23,819 nucleotides of DNA from Burkholderiaceae bacterium (lineage in GTDB: Bacteria; Pseudomonadota; Gammaproteobacteria; Burkholderiales; Burkholderiaceae): NCBI GenBank assembly GCA_023253905.1, contig JALREG010000040.1, positions 1 through 23,819 on the forward strand, in the 5' to 3' direction. How positions within the stretch are numbered: the stretch's first letter is position 1; every line of letters begins with the position of its first letter. This document shows, piece after piece, positions 7,876-15,538 of this stretch. Under the pieces are notes generated by a model. That model had not been told where the DNA came from. It did no database searches and worked only from the letters and a program-made list of their open reading frames with translations. The position numbers and the translations under genes were made by a program.

Positions 7876-8746
7876 TCGGCAAGTCCTTGAGTAGGCGGAG
7901 TACAGCGGCGTTATATCGGTCGGCTGCTTCGTAGGACACCCAGTGACCCGCCCCCTCGATCAGCAGGCGGGACTGTAGCGCAGGCACCTCGTCGAGCAGG
8001 GCGTGCGCCTGATCCCAGCGATCCTCGAAAATGAAGTCGCGTTCGCCCACGATGAGATGAAGGGGGCCGGGAAGCGTGCGGATCGTGTCGTGGACCAGCG
8101 ATGTCCGAGCAAGTCTGCGCTTCGTCATCCGGTCGCGCTCGACGTTGCGGCCATGGGTTTCCACGGCAAGTTCATCGGCAGCGGTCGGATCGTTCAGCAT
8201 GAAGGCGAGCAGATTGTGCCGGTGAACCTCGTCGCGCGCGGGCCCTTCCGGCGCGTCGCGCCAGGCGCGCAAGCGCCCGAACGGTGGCGGGTTGTCGCGA
8301 AACACAGGCGGGCCAGTGAGCACCAGCCGCGCGACATGCCCGGGCCAATCGCGCGCGAGCAGAACCGCCACCACCGTGCCAAATGAAAACGCCACAACGT
8401 CCAGCGCACGCACCCCAGGCAGAATCTGCTCGAGTCCCAGTACCAGCCAGCGCGGAATCACATCGGCATCGTTGCCATCGGGGGGCAGCGCCGAGTCGCC
8501 CGAGCCCGGCAGATCAGGGGCGATCACCTGGTAGCCGGCTGCAGCCAGGGTCTCGACGTTACGAATCCAGTGCGTCCAGCTGCCGGAGCCTCCGTGGAGC
8601 AGCAGAAGCGGCCGTCCCTGACCCCACGAATACCACACCAGCCGCCCCGCTCCGCACGGCGTCTCGACGCGCGTGCCTGCGGCTGCAACGCGTTCGACCT
8701 CGGCCCGCGCCGCGAGCGGTCCGCCGGCGATTGCCTGGTGGATCAC
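7862..8746 (-). CDS. Alpha/beta hydrolase fold protein
   Basis: This is a 294-residue soluble alpha/beta hydrolase, most like the esterase/C-C-bond hydrolase group. The oxyanion-hole loop is HGGSGSW (51-57). The catalytic triad is S121 in the elbow AFSFG, D237 in GERDFIF and H268 in GAGHWV. The elbow has Ala where GxSxG normally has its first Gly, a substitution known in some active members. No signal peptide is visible, so it is cytoplasmic. The start is GTG at 8746, overlapping the TGA of the M48 protease gene (GTGA), and the stop lies inside the next gene, so translation is probably coupled on both sides. The first 25 residues are poorly conserved-looking, and a slightly later start is possible. 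The substrate is unknown. Confidence 0.9.
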   Translation of the reverse strand: MIHQAIAGGPLAARAEVERVAAAGTRVETPCGAGRLVWYSWGQGRPLLLLHGGSGSWTHWIRNVETLAAAGYQVIAPDLPGSGDSALPPDGNDADVIPRWLVLGLEQILPGVRALDVVAFSFGTVVAVLLARDWPGHVARLVLTGPPVFRDNPPPFGRLRAWRDAPEGPARDEVHRHNLLAFMLNDPTAADELAVETHGRNVERDRMTKRRLARTSLVHDTIRTLPGPLHLIVGERDFIFEDRWDQAHALLDEVPALQSRLLIEGAGHWVSYEAADRYNAAVLRLLKDLPNASL

Positions 8747-10098
8747 TTCACCATGCCCCAGCTCTTCAGACGACTGGTCGCATGACGGGCAGCGTCACCC
8801 TGCGGAACCGCGGACAGATAGCGGCGATAGGACTGGGCCGCCGCCTGGCGGTTCTGAAGGCCCTCATGCGTGAGCGCAAGCAGAAAATCGGTATCGGGGT
8901 CGCCCGGCAGGGCCTTTGCGTAGCGATTGAGCTCCTGCTGCGACTCGGCAAACCGCTTCTGGCCCAGCAGATTGATGCCCGAGAGCTGCATTGCCTGCCC
9001 CTCGGTCGGATACACCCGACGCGCCTGCGCGAGATAGGCCTGCGCCTCAGCGCGCCGGTTCTGTGCGATCTGGCACTTGGCCATGAGACAAAGCCCGGTG
9101 TAGTCATCGGGCGCCGCCTTGAGCGCCGAGGTGAGGGCCTGCTGGGCCTCAGGCAGGCGCTTGCGCGCCATGGCCTGCTCGCCGGTCTGCTGATCGGCGA
9201 TCGCAGGGCGAAGCTTGCGCAGGCCCGCGGTCTGGTCCATGTAGCGCTCGCGCTGGACCGACGCGGAACTGGTCGCCGCATAGCGGCCTGACGCCTCGCG
9301 GCGCATCGTGGCCAAGCGCTCTTCCGACATGGGGTGGGAACTGAACATGGTGTCGAGCAGACCGGGCTTTTCGCTCGACTGCCGCACCAGCACGCCCATG
9401 AGCTCCGACATGCCCGAGGCGGGGTAGCCGACGCCCGTCATATACGCCATGCCGAGGGCATCAGCTTCGCGCTCGTTATCGCGCGAATAGGCTGACAGAA
9501 GCGCACTCGCACCGATCTGGCCGCCGAGCGCGATGATGGGCGCCCAGTCGCTCCCGCGGTCTGAGGCGGCCACAGCAAGGCTCACGCCGGTGATCACCAG
9601 CTCCGCGACCATCGACTGACCGACGCGCTGCGCGCTATGCCGTGCATTGACATGACCGAGTTCGTGACCCAGCAAGCCGGCGAGCTGGGCTTCGTTATCC
9701 ATCTCAAGCAGGATGCCGCGCGTGATACCAATGCTACCTGCAGGAAAGGTGTAGGCATTCACATAGTTGGCATTAAGCGCCCGGCATGAATAGGGCATCT
9801 TGGGCCGGTGAGAACGCGCGGCAATCCGGCCGTTCATCTCGCCCAGATAACGGTTGAGCGAGTCATCCTGCACCGCGCCATAGTCATTCGAGAACTGGTG
9901 CGGCGCCTGTTTCCTGTCGATATCGATCTCGTCCTGCTCGGACAGGCCCACCAGCACCTTCTCGCCGGTGACCGGGTGCGCCGCGCAACCCGAGAGCGTG
10001 GGCAGCGCCACAGGCGCGGAGACCACGCCGATCAGCCAGAGCATGTCGCGGCGCGTTAGCGAGCCGCGGCTTGCGCGCTCACCGATGGGTTCGTTCAT
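8743..10098 (-). CDS. M48 family zinc metalloprotease lipoprotein with TPR tail (BepA/LoiP-like)
   Basis: This is an envelope metalloprotease of family M48. Relatives such as BepA, LoiP and YcaL degrade misassembled outer-membrane proteins, and that role is inferred here. The 451-residue protein starts with LTRRDMLWL (R16, R17), a hydrophobic stretch and the lipobox LSGC with C38, so it is probably a lipoprotein with a Tat-like signal. The zinc site is HELGH (145-149) with third ligand E211 in NEREAD. TPR-like helical repeats fill about 300-445. I chose the ATG at 10098 because GGAGAG at 10104-10109 is 5 nt upstream. The frame is open to 10125, but that start would add nine residues with no ribosome site. 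It is the first gene of an overlapping trio, 73 bp after uvrD. Confidence 0.93.
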   Translation of the reverse strand: MNEPIGERASRGSLTRRDMLWLIGVVSAPVALPTLSGCAAHPVTGEKVLVGLSEQDEIDIDRKQAPHQFSNDYGAVQDDSLNRYLGEMNGRIAARSHRPKMPYSCRALNANYVNAYTFPAGSIGITRGILLEMDNEAQLAGLLGHELGHVNARHSAQRVGQSMVAELVITGVSLAVAASDRGSDWAPIIALGGQIGASALLSAYSRDNEREADALGMAYMTGVGYPASGMSELMGVLVRQSSEKPGLLDTMFSSHPMSEERLATMRREASGRYAATSSASVQRERYMDQTAGLRKLRPAIADQQTGEQAMARKRLPEAQQALTSALKAAPDDYTGLCLMAKCQIAQNRRAEAQAYLAQARRVYPTEGQAMQLSGINLLGQKRFAESQQELNRYAKALPGDPDTDFLLALTHEGLQNRQAAAQSYRRYLSAVPQGDAARHATSRLKSWGMVK

Positions 10099-10103
10099 GG
10101 CAG

Positions 10104-10109
10104 CTCTCC
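10104..10109 (-). promoter_or_regulatory. Ribosome binding site fixing the M48 start
   Basis: GGAGAG on the minus strand sits 5 nt before the ATG at 10098 and decides this start over the upstream in-frame start at 10125. Confidence 0.75.
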
Positions 10110-10120
10110 GGAAAATTTCG

Positions 10121-10133
10121 ACCAACAGTTGGT
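10121..10133. repeat. 13-bp palindrome upstream of the M48 gene
   Basis: ACCAAC-A-GTTGGT is a perfect 6-bp inverted repeat around one base, ending 22 bp before the M48 start codon at 10098. The position fits an operator, or a short hairpin (5-bp stem, 3-nt loop) in the mRNA leader. No T-run follows directly, so it is a poor terminator. Confidence 0.5.
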
Positions 10134-10147
10134 GCTAGCTTAGCGCG

Positions 10148-10160
10148 AGGCGGGCCGCCT
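10148..10160. repeat. Second 13-bp palindrome, just after uvrD
   Basis: AGGCGG-G-CCGCCT is a perfect 6-bp inverted repeat around one base, 11 bp past the uvrD stop and 14 bp from the ACCAAC palindrome. It could form a 5-bp GC stem with a 3-nt loop in the uvrD transcript. No T-run follows, so an intrinsic terminator is unlikely. Confidence 0.45.
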
Positions 10161-10171
10161 GCGAACGAGGG

Positions 10172-12625
10172 CTAATTAACCGGCTCAAGACGGGCCACCG
10201 AGAGCGCGAGCCACTTGACCCCGGCGCGACCGAAATTGATCTGCACTCGGGCATCGGCCCCCTGGCCTTCGATACCCACGATCACCCCTTCGCCAAAACG
10301 GGCATGAGCCACCGTCTGTCCGATCCGCCAGGGAACGCCACGGTCGAAACGCGCAGCCGCCTGAACCGCCGTGGCATCGGCGCGGCCGACGTCGGTATCG
10401 CGGTCAACCCCGCGCGAGCCCGCCAGCCGCCGAGCGTCACTCCAGGGCTCGTTTCCACCGGAACCGCGGTGGTCCGCGCCCCGGCGCCCGAACCCGTTGC
10501 CAGAACGCTCAACGCCTTCCCAGGCGCCCCCCCAGCCCTCGCGATAGCTGCTCGAGGCCGCCTGCACGCGCGGGGTGAGCCATTTCAGCGCGCCCTCGGG
10601 CAGTTCCTCGAGAAAGCGCGATCGAAGGTTGTAGCGGGTCTGACCATGCAACATGCGGGTCTGCGCGAGCGACAGGTAGAGGCGGCTTCTCGCCCGCGTG
10701 ATCGCCACGTACATCAAACGGCGCTCTTCCTCCAGGCCATCAACCTCGGCGACCGAGTTTTCATGCGGGAACAACCCTTCCTCGAGCCCGGTGATGAAGA
10801 CCGCCGAAAACTCCAGTCCTTTGGCTGCGTGCACGGTCATGAGCTGCACCGCATCCTGCCCCTCTCCGGCCTGGCTTTCACCGGCTTCAAGCGAGGCATG
10901 GGACAGAAACGCGGCAAGCGGCGAAAGCAGGGGCGCCGCGAGCGGATCGGCGGGTGCGTCGGTGGCGGCGAGGAGCAGGGCACCGTCGGACGCCGACTCG
11001 GGCGCAGCGCTTGTCGCCACGTCAGTCATCGACTCTGATGCCAACGACCGGGCCACCCCAAGGCTTGCCGGCAGGTCGGGACCGAACCCTTCTTCGGCTG
11101 CGAAGGAGACGGCAGCATTGACCAGTTCGCGCAGGTTTTCAATTCGCTCCTGGCCTTCCTTCTCGGTGGCGTAGTGCGCGGTCAGCCCGCTGCGATCCAC
11201 CACATGCTCAACCAGATCGGCGAGCGACATCCGGGCGGTTTCCTCCCGCAGACGGTTGATGAGCGACAGAAATGCGCCCACTTTCGCAGCCGCCCCGCCC
11301 GTGAGCACGGCGGCAGCGCGCGAGAGGCTCAGCGAATCGCGCCGCGCGGCATCTTGCAGCAGCTCGATCGAGCGTGTGCCGATGCCGCGTGCTGGAAAAT
11401 TGACGACCCGCAAAAATGCGCCGTCATCGTCCGGGTTATCGATCAGCCGCAGATACGCCATCGCATGACGAATTTCGGCGCGCTCGAAAAACCGCAGCCC
11501 GCCATAGACCCGATAGGCGATGCCCGCCGAAAACAGCGCGTGTTCCAACACCCGCGATTGCGCATTCGAACGGTAAAGCAGCGCCACCTCGCGACGCTCG
11601 AGCCCATCGCGGCCAAGCTGGCGGATTTCGTCAACCAGCCACTGCGCCTCAAGCACATCACTGAAGGCCTCGTGCACCCGCACCGGCTCGCCGTCACCCG
11701 CATCGGTCCAGAGATTTTTCCCAAGGCGGCGCGTGTTGTGTTCGATCAGCGCATTGGCGCAGTCGAGGATGTTGCCGTGCGAGCGATAGTTCTGCTCGAG
11801 TTTGATGAGATTCGACACCCGGAACTCGCGCTCGAATGACGACATGTTCGCCACATTCGCGCCACGAAATGCGTAGATACTCTGATCGTCGTCACCTACC
11901 GCAAAGACCGAGCTGTCAATGCCAGCCAGCAGCTTCAGCCACCGGTACTGCAGCACATTGGTGTCCTGGAACTCATCGACCAGGATGTGCCGAAAGCGGT
12001 GCTGATAGTGCTCTCGCAACAGCTGATTGCGCTCGAGAAGTTCATAGCTCCGTAGAAGCAGTTCGGCAAAGTCGACCACCCCTTCGCGCTGGCATTGATC
12101 GTCGTAAGCAGCATAGAGTTCAACGAAACGCCGGTTGTAGTCGTCAAACACTTCCACCGCCCCGGCACGCAGACCCGCCTCCTTCGACTGATTGATGAAG
12201 TACTGCAGGTTCTTGGGGGGGTATTTTTCATCATCGACACCGGCCGCGCGCAGCAACCGCTTGATCGCAGACAGCTGGTCCGATGAATCCAGGATCTGAA
12301 AGCTGGGCGACAGCCCCGCGTCGCGTGCGTGCGTGCGCAGCAACCGGTTACAAAGACCGTGGAACGTACCTATCCACATGCCACGCGGATTGATCGGCAA
12401 CATCGCCGAAAGCCGCGTCATCATTTCGCGCGCGGCCTTGTTGGTGAAGGTGACCGCAAGGAGCGACTGCGGGCTCACCTGACCGGTTGAAATCAACCAG
12501 GCAATCCGGGTGGTGAGCACGCGGGTCTTGCCGCTGCCGGCCCCCGCGAGAATCAGCGCATGGCCGGCGGGAAGGGTCACCGCGGCAAGTTGCGCCTCGT
12601 TGAGATGGGCGAGGAGATTGGACAT
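10172..12625 (-). CDS. uvrD: DNA helicase II (UvrD/PcrA type)
   Basis: UvrD is a 3'-5' superfamily 1A helicase that removes UvrC and the excised oligonucleotide in nucleotide excision repair and unwinds DNA in mismatch repair. The 817-residue protein shows the Walker A AGAGSGKT (27-34, K33), VDEFQDTN (216-223), GDDDQSIYAFRGA (244-256), LEQNYRS (276-282), LMTVHAAKGLEF (595-606) and EERRLMYVAITRAR (633-646). A Tudor-like C-terminal domain at about 768-815 (GQTVAHARFGEGVI) matches the part of UvrD/PcrA that contacts RNA polymerase. An Ala/Ser-rich insertion at about 513-570 and a Gly/Arg-rich linker at about 690-760 make it longer than E. coli UvrD (720). I chose the ATG at 12625 because MSNLLAHLNEAQ is the family start. 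An upstream in-frame ATG at 12739 would add 38 unlikely residues. Confidence 0.95.
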   Translation of the reverse strand: MSNLLAHLNEAQLAAVTLPAGHALILAGAGSGKTRVLTTRIAWLISTGQVSPQSLLAVTFTNKAAREMMTRLSAMLPINPRGMWIGTFHGLCNRLLRTHARDAGLSPSFQILDSSDQLSAIKRLLRAAGVDDEKYPPKNLQYFINQSKEAGLRAGAVEVFDDYNRRFVELYAAYDDQCQREGVVDFAELLLRSYELLERNQLLREHYQHRFRHILVDEFQDTNVLQYRWLKLLAGIDSSVFAVGDDDQSIYAFRGANVANMSSFEREFRVSNLIKLEQNYRSHGNILDCANALIEHNTRRLGKNLWTDAGDGEPVRVHEAFSDVLEAQWLVDEIRQLGRDGLERREVALLYRSNAQSRVLEHALFSAGIAYRVYGGLRFFERAEIRHAMAYLRLIDNPDDDGAFLRVVNFPARGIGTRSIELLQDAARRDSLSLSRAAAVLTGGAAAKVGAFLSLINRLREETARMSLADLVEHVVDRSGLTAHYATEKEGQERIENLRELVNAAVSFAAEEGFGPDLPASLGVARSLASESMTDVATSAAPESASDGALLLAATDAPADPLAAPLLSPLAAFLSHASLEAGESQAGEGQDAVQLMTVHAAKGLEFSAVFITGLEEGLFPHENSVAEVDGLEEERRLMYVAITRARSRLYLSLAQTRMLHGQTRYNLRSRFLEELPEGALKWLTPRVQAASSSYREGWGGAWEGVERSGNGFGRRGADHRGSGGNEPWSDARRLAGSRGVDRDTDVGRADATAVQAAARFDRGVPWRIGQTVAHARFGEGVIVGIEGQGADARVQINFGRAGVKWLALSVARLEPVN

Positions 12626-12631
12626 GCCGAC

Positions 12632-12637
12632 ATTGTA
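12632..12637 (-). promoter_or_regulatory. Possible uvrD -10 box directly before the start codon
   Basis: TACAAT on the minus strand matches the -10 consensus in five of six positions. It ends 6 nt before the uvrD ATG, so transcription would start at or next to the A of ATG and the mRNA would be leaderless. There is no clear ribosome site, which fits. No good -35 hexamer lies 16-18 bp upstream, which weakens the call. Confidence 0.3.
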
Positions 12638-12777
12638 GTCATCGGGACCACCCGGTCTCGCGAGAGGCCGGCGCGGCTGCGCGCCTCGGCCTCGGCGCTC
12701 CGCTTTCGTCACCCAGCTCGGCCCCCCTATGGCGCTCAATGCCGTATGCTCACCGAAAAACGTCGGGATCGTCTTCC

Positions 12778-13944
12778 ATGACCGCGCTCCTTCTCAATAT
12801 CGGCCACGCCATCGATCATCTTCTCCTGCTGGTCTTTGCAACCGCCGTCGGTGCAATCGCCGCCGACTTCGGGGTCGACAGCTGGGAGTCCCTCATGCCC
12901 TACGCCACCGGTGCGTTCTTCATGTTTGGCCTGGGGTCTCTCCCATCAGGTCGACTGGGCGACCTGTGGGGCCGGCGCGCCATGATGCTGGTGTTCTTCT
13001 TAGGCATCGGGCTGGCTTCGATCGGGGTGGCATTCACCACCGGTCCGTGGTCCATGGCGATCGCACTCACGCTGGTGGGCTGTTTCGCCTCCATCTACCA
13101 CCCGGTCGGCATCCCCATGCTGATCCAGTCCACCCGAACACCCGGAAAAACCATCGGTATCAACGGATTAGCCGGTAACCTCGGCATCGCTTTCGCAGCG
13201 CTTTCCACCGGTTTTCTGGTGCAGCTCGCCGGATGGCGCGCCGCGTTCGTGGTGCCAGGCGTGATCTCCATCGTCTGCGGGCTCCTGTTTCTGCGCGCCA
13301 CCACCGCCGAAACCGAACCACCCGCCCAACGCGCCCCCAAGCTGATCGACATGCCGGAGTCACTCCGCCGTCGGGTGTTCGCCGTCATGCTGATGACCGC
13401 GATCACCGGTAGCCTCGCCTTCAACCTCACCACCAACGGCAATGCCGAGCTGCTCAAAGACCGGCTGCCAGCGCTTGCCACCGAGCCCGCCACGCTGGGC
13501 ATGTTGCTCGCGCTTGTCTACACCATCGCCTCGCTCGCGCAGCTGCTGGTGGGTCGACTGATCGACGCCGTTCCCATGCGCCCGCTCATGCTCGCCATCA
13601 TGGTGCTGCAGCCGGTGGCATTTTTTGCCGCCACCGCCACCGAGGGCTGGATGATGTTCGTCGCCATGACGGCATTCATGCTGCTGGTGTTTGGCGGCAT
13701 TCCGTTTTCCGATGCAATCATCGCGCGCTACATCGATGACCGGATGCGTTCACGGGTGAGCGGCATCCGGCTCACCATCTCGTTTACGGCAAGCTCCAGC
13801 GCGGTCTGGCTGCTGGGCCCATTCGTCAAGCACAGCGGCTTTAACGCGCTGCTCATGACGCTCGCGGTGATCACCGCCTGTTCAGCCGCGGTGGCGTTGT
13901 TGCTGCCGCACAGCGCACCGCCCGTACAAAGCGCAGCCCGCTGA
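12778..13944 (+). CDS. Major facilitator superfamily transporter
   Basis: This is a 388-residue inner-membrane carrier with about twelve hydrophobic segments. The MFS motif A appears as GRLGDLWGRR at 58-67 between TM2 and TM3. HAIDHLLLLVF near the start and ASIYHPVG in the TM4 region recall the fosmidomycin-resistance (Fsr)-like branch, which suggests an efflux or small-acid permease, but the substrate cannot be assigned. A hydrophilic loop rich in Glu, Pro and Arg in the middle separates the two six-helix halves. I chose the ATG at 12778, since it places the first helix right after the start. The frame also opens at an ATG at 12739, which would add 13 polar residues. It is divergent from uvrD (152 bp apart) and converges on sulP. 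Confidence 0.9.
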   Translation: MTALLLNIGHAIDHLLLLVFATAVGAIAADFGVDSWESLMPYATGAFFMFGLGSLPSGRLGDLWGRRAMMLVFFLGIGLASIGVAFTTGPWSMAIALTLVGCFASIYHPVGIPMLIQSTRTPGKTIGINGLAGNLGIAFAALSTGFLVQLAGWRAAFVVPGVISIVCGLLFLRATTAETEPPAQRAPKLIDMPESLRRRVFAVMLMTAITGSLAFNLTTNGNAELLKDRLPALATEPATLGMLLALVYTIASLAQLLVGRLIDAVPMRPLMLAIMVLQPVAFFAATATEGWMMFVAMTAFMLLVFGGIPFSDAIIARYIDDRMRSRVSGIRLTISFTASSSAVWLLGPFVKHSGFNALLMTLAVITACSAAVALLLPHSAPPVQSAAR

Positions 13945-13950
13945 GTCGCT

Positions 13951-13971
13951 CGGGCTGCGGCCAGCGGCCCG
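13951..13971 (+). terminator. GC-rich stem-loop after the MFS gene
   Basis: Bases 13951-13958 pair with 13964-13971 to make an 8-bp stem (one U.G wobble) around a 5-nt loop, 6 bp past the TGA of the MFS gene and in the gap between two convergent genes. No T-run follows on either strand, so it would be an atypical terminator or just an RNA-stabilising hairpin. Confidence 0.35.
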
Positions 13972-14009
13972 GCCTTCACCCCCGGGGCGCCTGCCCACGG
14001 GTCGGCATC

Positions 14010-14031
14010 CTCAACCCGCGCTCAACCCGCG
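14010..14031. repeat. Perfect 11-bp tandem repeat (2 copies, third degenerate copy at 14042-14052)
   Basis: CTCAACCCGCG occurs twice head to tail at 14010-14020 and 14021-14031. A third copy with one change (CTCAGCCCGCG) lies at 14042-14052 and spans the sulP stop codon. The array sits just beyond the 3' end of sulP, which lacks its STAS domain. Confidence 0.8.
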
Positions 14032-14042
14032 CGCCCGCGACC

Positions 14043-15389
14043 TCAGCCCGCGCGCGCCGTTGCCATCCGCGACAACACCAGATGACTGACCAGCCCCGCC
14101 AGAATCGCCCACTCCAGCGATACGGTGATGGTGAGGACAAATGTGACCCCCATGGCAACCGCGCTCGCCCGCCCTTCATCGACCACCGCCAGGATTTCGC
14201 GGCGGTTGATCAGCGCGATCGCAACCATCAGCAACACGCCCGCAACCGCAGCAAGCGGCAGCCAGCGGGCAAGCGGCGACACCAGCGCCACGATCAGTAC
14301 GAGCGCTACCGCCGCACTGATGGCCGAGAAAGGCGTGACCGCGCCGGCCTCCACATTCACCCCCGACCGATTGAACGAGCCGCTGGCTGGATACGAGGAA
14401 AACATCGACCCCGCCAGATTGGCGAGTCCTTGCGCGCGGACCTCACGCGGTCCGTCCAGCGCATGGCCACTGCGCTGTGCCACGGATCGGGCAATCGATA
14501 CCGCCTCCGCGAGCGCAAGCAGGGTCATGACCAGGGCAGGCACGGCGAGCGCCTGCAGCGTCGCTGGCGACAGGTCGGGCGCCGACCAGGGCGGCCAGGC
14601 CGACGTCAGTTCTGCCGTAAACAGAAGGCCCTCGCCCAGGCCTGTCGCGACCAGCGCGGCCGCAGCCAGCCCACCGGCAATCACCCCAACCAGCATGTAA
14701 GGCACGCGCCGGTTCCAGGGCTTGGCGAGCACGCAGGCGAGGATGGTGCATGCCGCCACGGTGACGGTGGGCAGGTGGATCTGGCCGATGTCGTTTACCA
14801 GTCGTCTGGCGGTCTCAAACACGCTGAGTCCTCTCGGCCAGTCGAGTCCGAGCAGGGTACGAACCTGGGAGTTGATGATCAGCACAGCGGCGCCCGCGGT
14901 AAAACCAACAATCACGCTGTGCGGAACGCGGTCAACCAGCCGCGCCACGGGCGTGAAGCCGACTGCAAACTGCAGCACCCCCACCATGAAGGTGAGCGTG
15001 ATCGCAAGCTGCACAAACTGTGCGCTCCCAGGCGTGGCAAGCGGCGCAAGGAGCGCCAGGACCGTAAGCGAGATGGCATTCGCCGGACCGGTGACCATCA
15101 GGCGGCTTGAGCCAAACCAGGCCGCGATGATGCAGGGCACGATCGCCGTATACAGCCCGTACTGCGGGGGGAGACCCGCCAGCGTGGCAAAGGCAAGCCC
15201 CTGCGGCAGCACCACCACCGCACCGGTCAGGCCAGCGGCCAGATCGGCGCGCAGAACGCCCGGCCGACGCAGGTCGGCAATCCAGTCGGGAAGAAGGGCG
15301 CGCAAGGCGATGCCTGAATCAGCGGGGCGGTGAATGATCCCGGAGTGCCCAATACGCTGGCAGCCGATGAAGGGGGCGCAACGAGACAC
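14043..15389 (-). CDS. SulP family anion transporter lacking the STAS domain
   Basis: This is an inner-membrane carrier of the SulP (SLC26) family, whose bacterial members move sulfate, bicarbonate or dicarboxylates, usually with H+ or Na+. The 448-residue protein has the sulfate-transporter signature LPQGLAFATLAGLPPQYGLY (61-80), VTGPANAIS (99-107) and the conserved SYPASGSFNRSGVN segment about two thirds along. It ends directly after the last helix (LVLSRMATARAG), whereas usual SulP proteins carry another 100 or so residues with a cytoplasmic STAS domain. No STAS-coding frame remains in the 98 bp before the MFS gene. The start is uncertain: GTG at 15389 is the first possible, but no ribosome site precedes it and conservation begins near residue 30. 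It is divergent from the ClC gene. The substrate is unknown. Confidence 0.9.
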   Translation of the reverse strand: MSRCAPFIGCQRIGHSGIIHRPADSGIALRALLPDWIADLRRPGVLRADLAAGLTGAVVVLPQGLAFATLAGLPPQYGLYTAIVPCIIAAWFGSSRLMVTGPANAISLTVLALLAPLATPGSAQFVQLAITLTFMVGVLQFAVGFTPVARLVDRVPHSVIVGFTAGAAVLIINSQVRTLLGLDWPRGLSVFETARRLVNDIGQIHLPTVTVAACTILACVLAKPWNRRVPYMLVGVIAGGLAAAALVATGLGEGLLFTAELTSAWPPWSAPDLSPATLQALAVPALVMTLLALAEAVSIARSVAQRSGHALDGPREVRAQGLANLAGSMFSSYPASGSFNRSGVNVEAGAVTPFSAISAAVALVLIVALVSPLARWLPLAAVAGVLLMVAIALINRREILAVVDEGRASAVAMGVTFVLTITVSLEWAILAGLVSHLVLSRMATARAG

Positions 15390-15524
15390 TCAAGGAATCA
15401 GCGGGCATGGGCACTTGCTGGGGGGTCGGCAACAACACTTGCCGGATTCTAATCGGCTGCGCACGTCGGGCTGGCCAATGGCGCACAATATCGGCTTTCC
15501 GCTAATCGATTCGGACACCGTACC

Positions 15525-15538
15525 GGAGCGAGCGTTTG
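15525..15538 (+). promoter_or_regulatory. Ribosome site and TTG start of the ClC gene
   Basis: GGAG at 15525-15528 lies 7 nt before TTG at 15536-15538. No ATG occurs in frame before residue 29, so this rare start is the best choice. Confidence 0.6.

Noticed and set aside
8383..9291. Plus-strand open frame of 302 codons across the M48/hydrolase junction
   Set aside because: It is antisense to two genes with complete catalytic motifs. Its translation is Arg/Pro/Ala-rich with no family resemblance. Long false frames are common on the opposite strand of GC-rich genes.
10304..11038. Plus-strand open frame of 244 codons over uvrD
   Set aside because: It is antisense to the conserved UvrD C-terminal half, and its composition follows from the other strand.
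12626..12739. N-terminal extension of UvrD by 38 residues from the ATG at 12739
   Set aside because: The extra residues are Arg/Gly/Pro-rich and unlike UvrD N-termini, which begin at the MSNLLAHLNEAQ segment (12625).
14082..15110. Plus-strand open frame of 342 codons over sulP
   Set aside because: It is a shadow of the SulP gene: the translation is almost all Arg, His, Gln and Gly, with no fold-like pattern and no convincing ribosome site.
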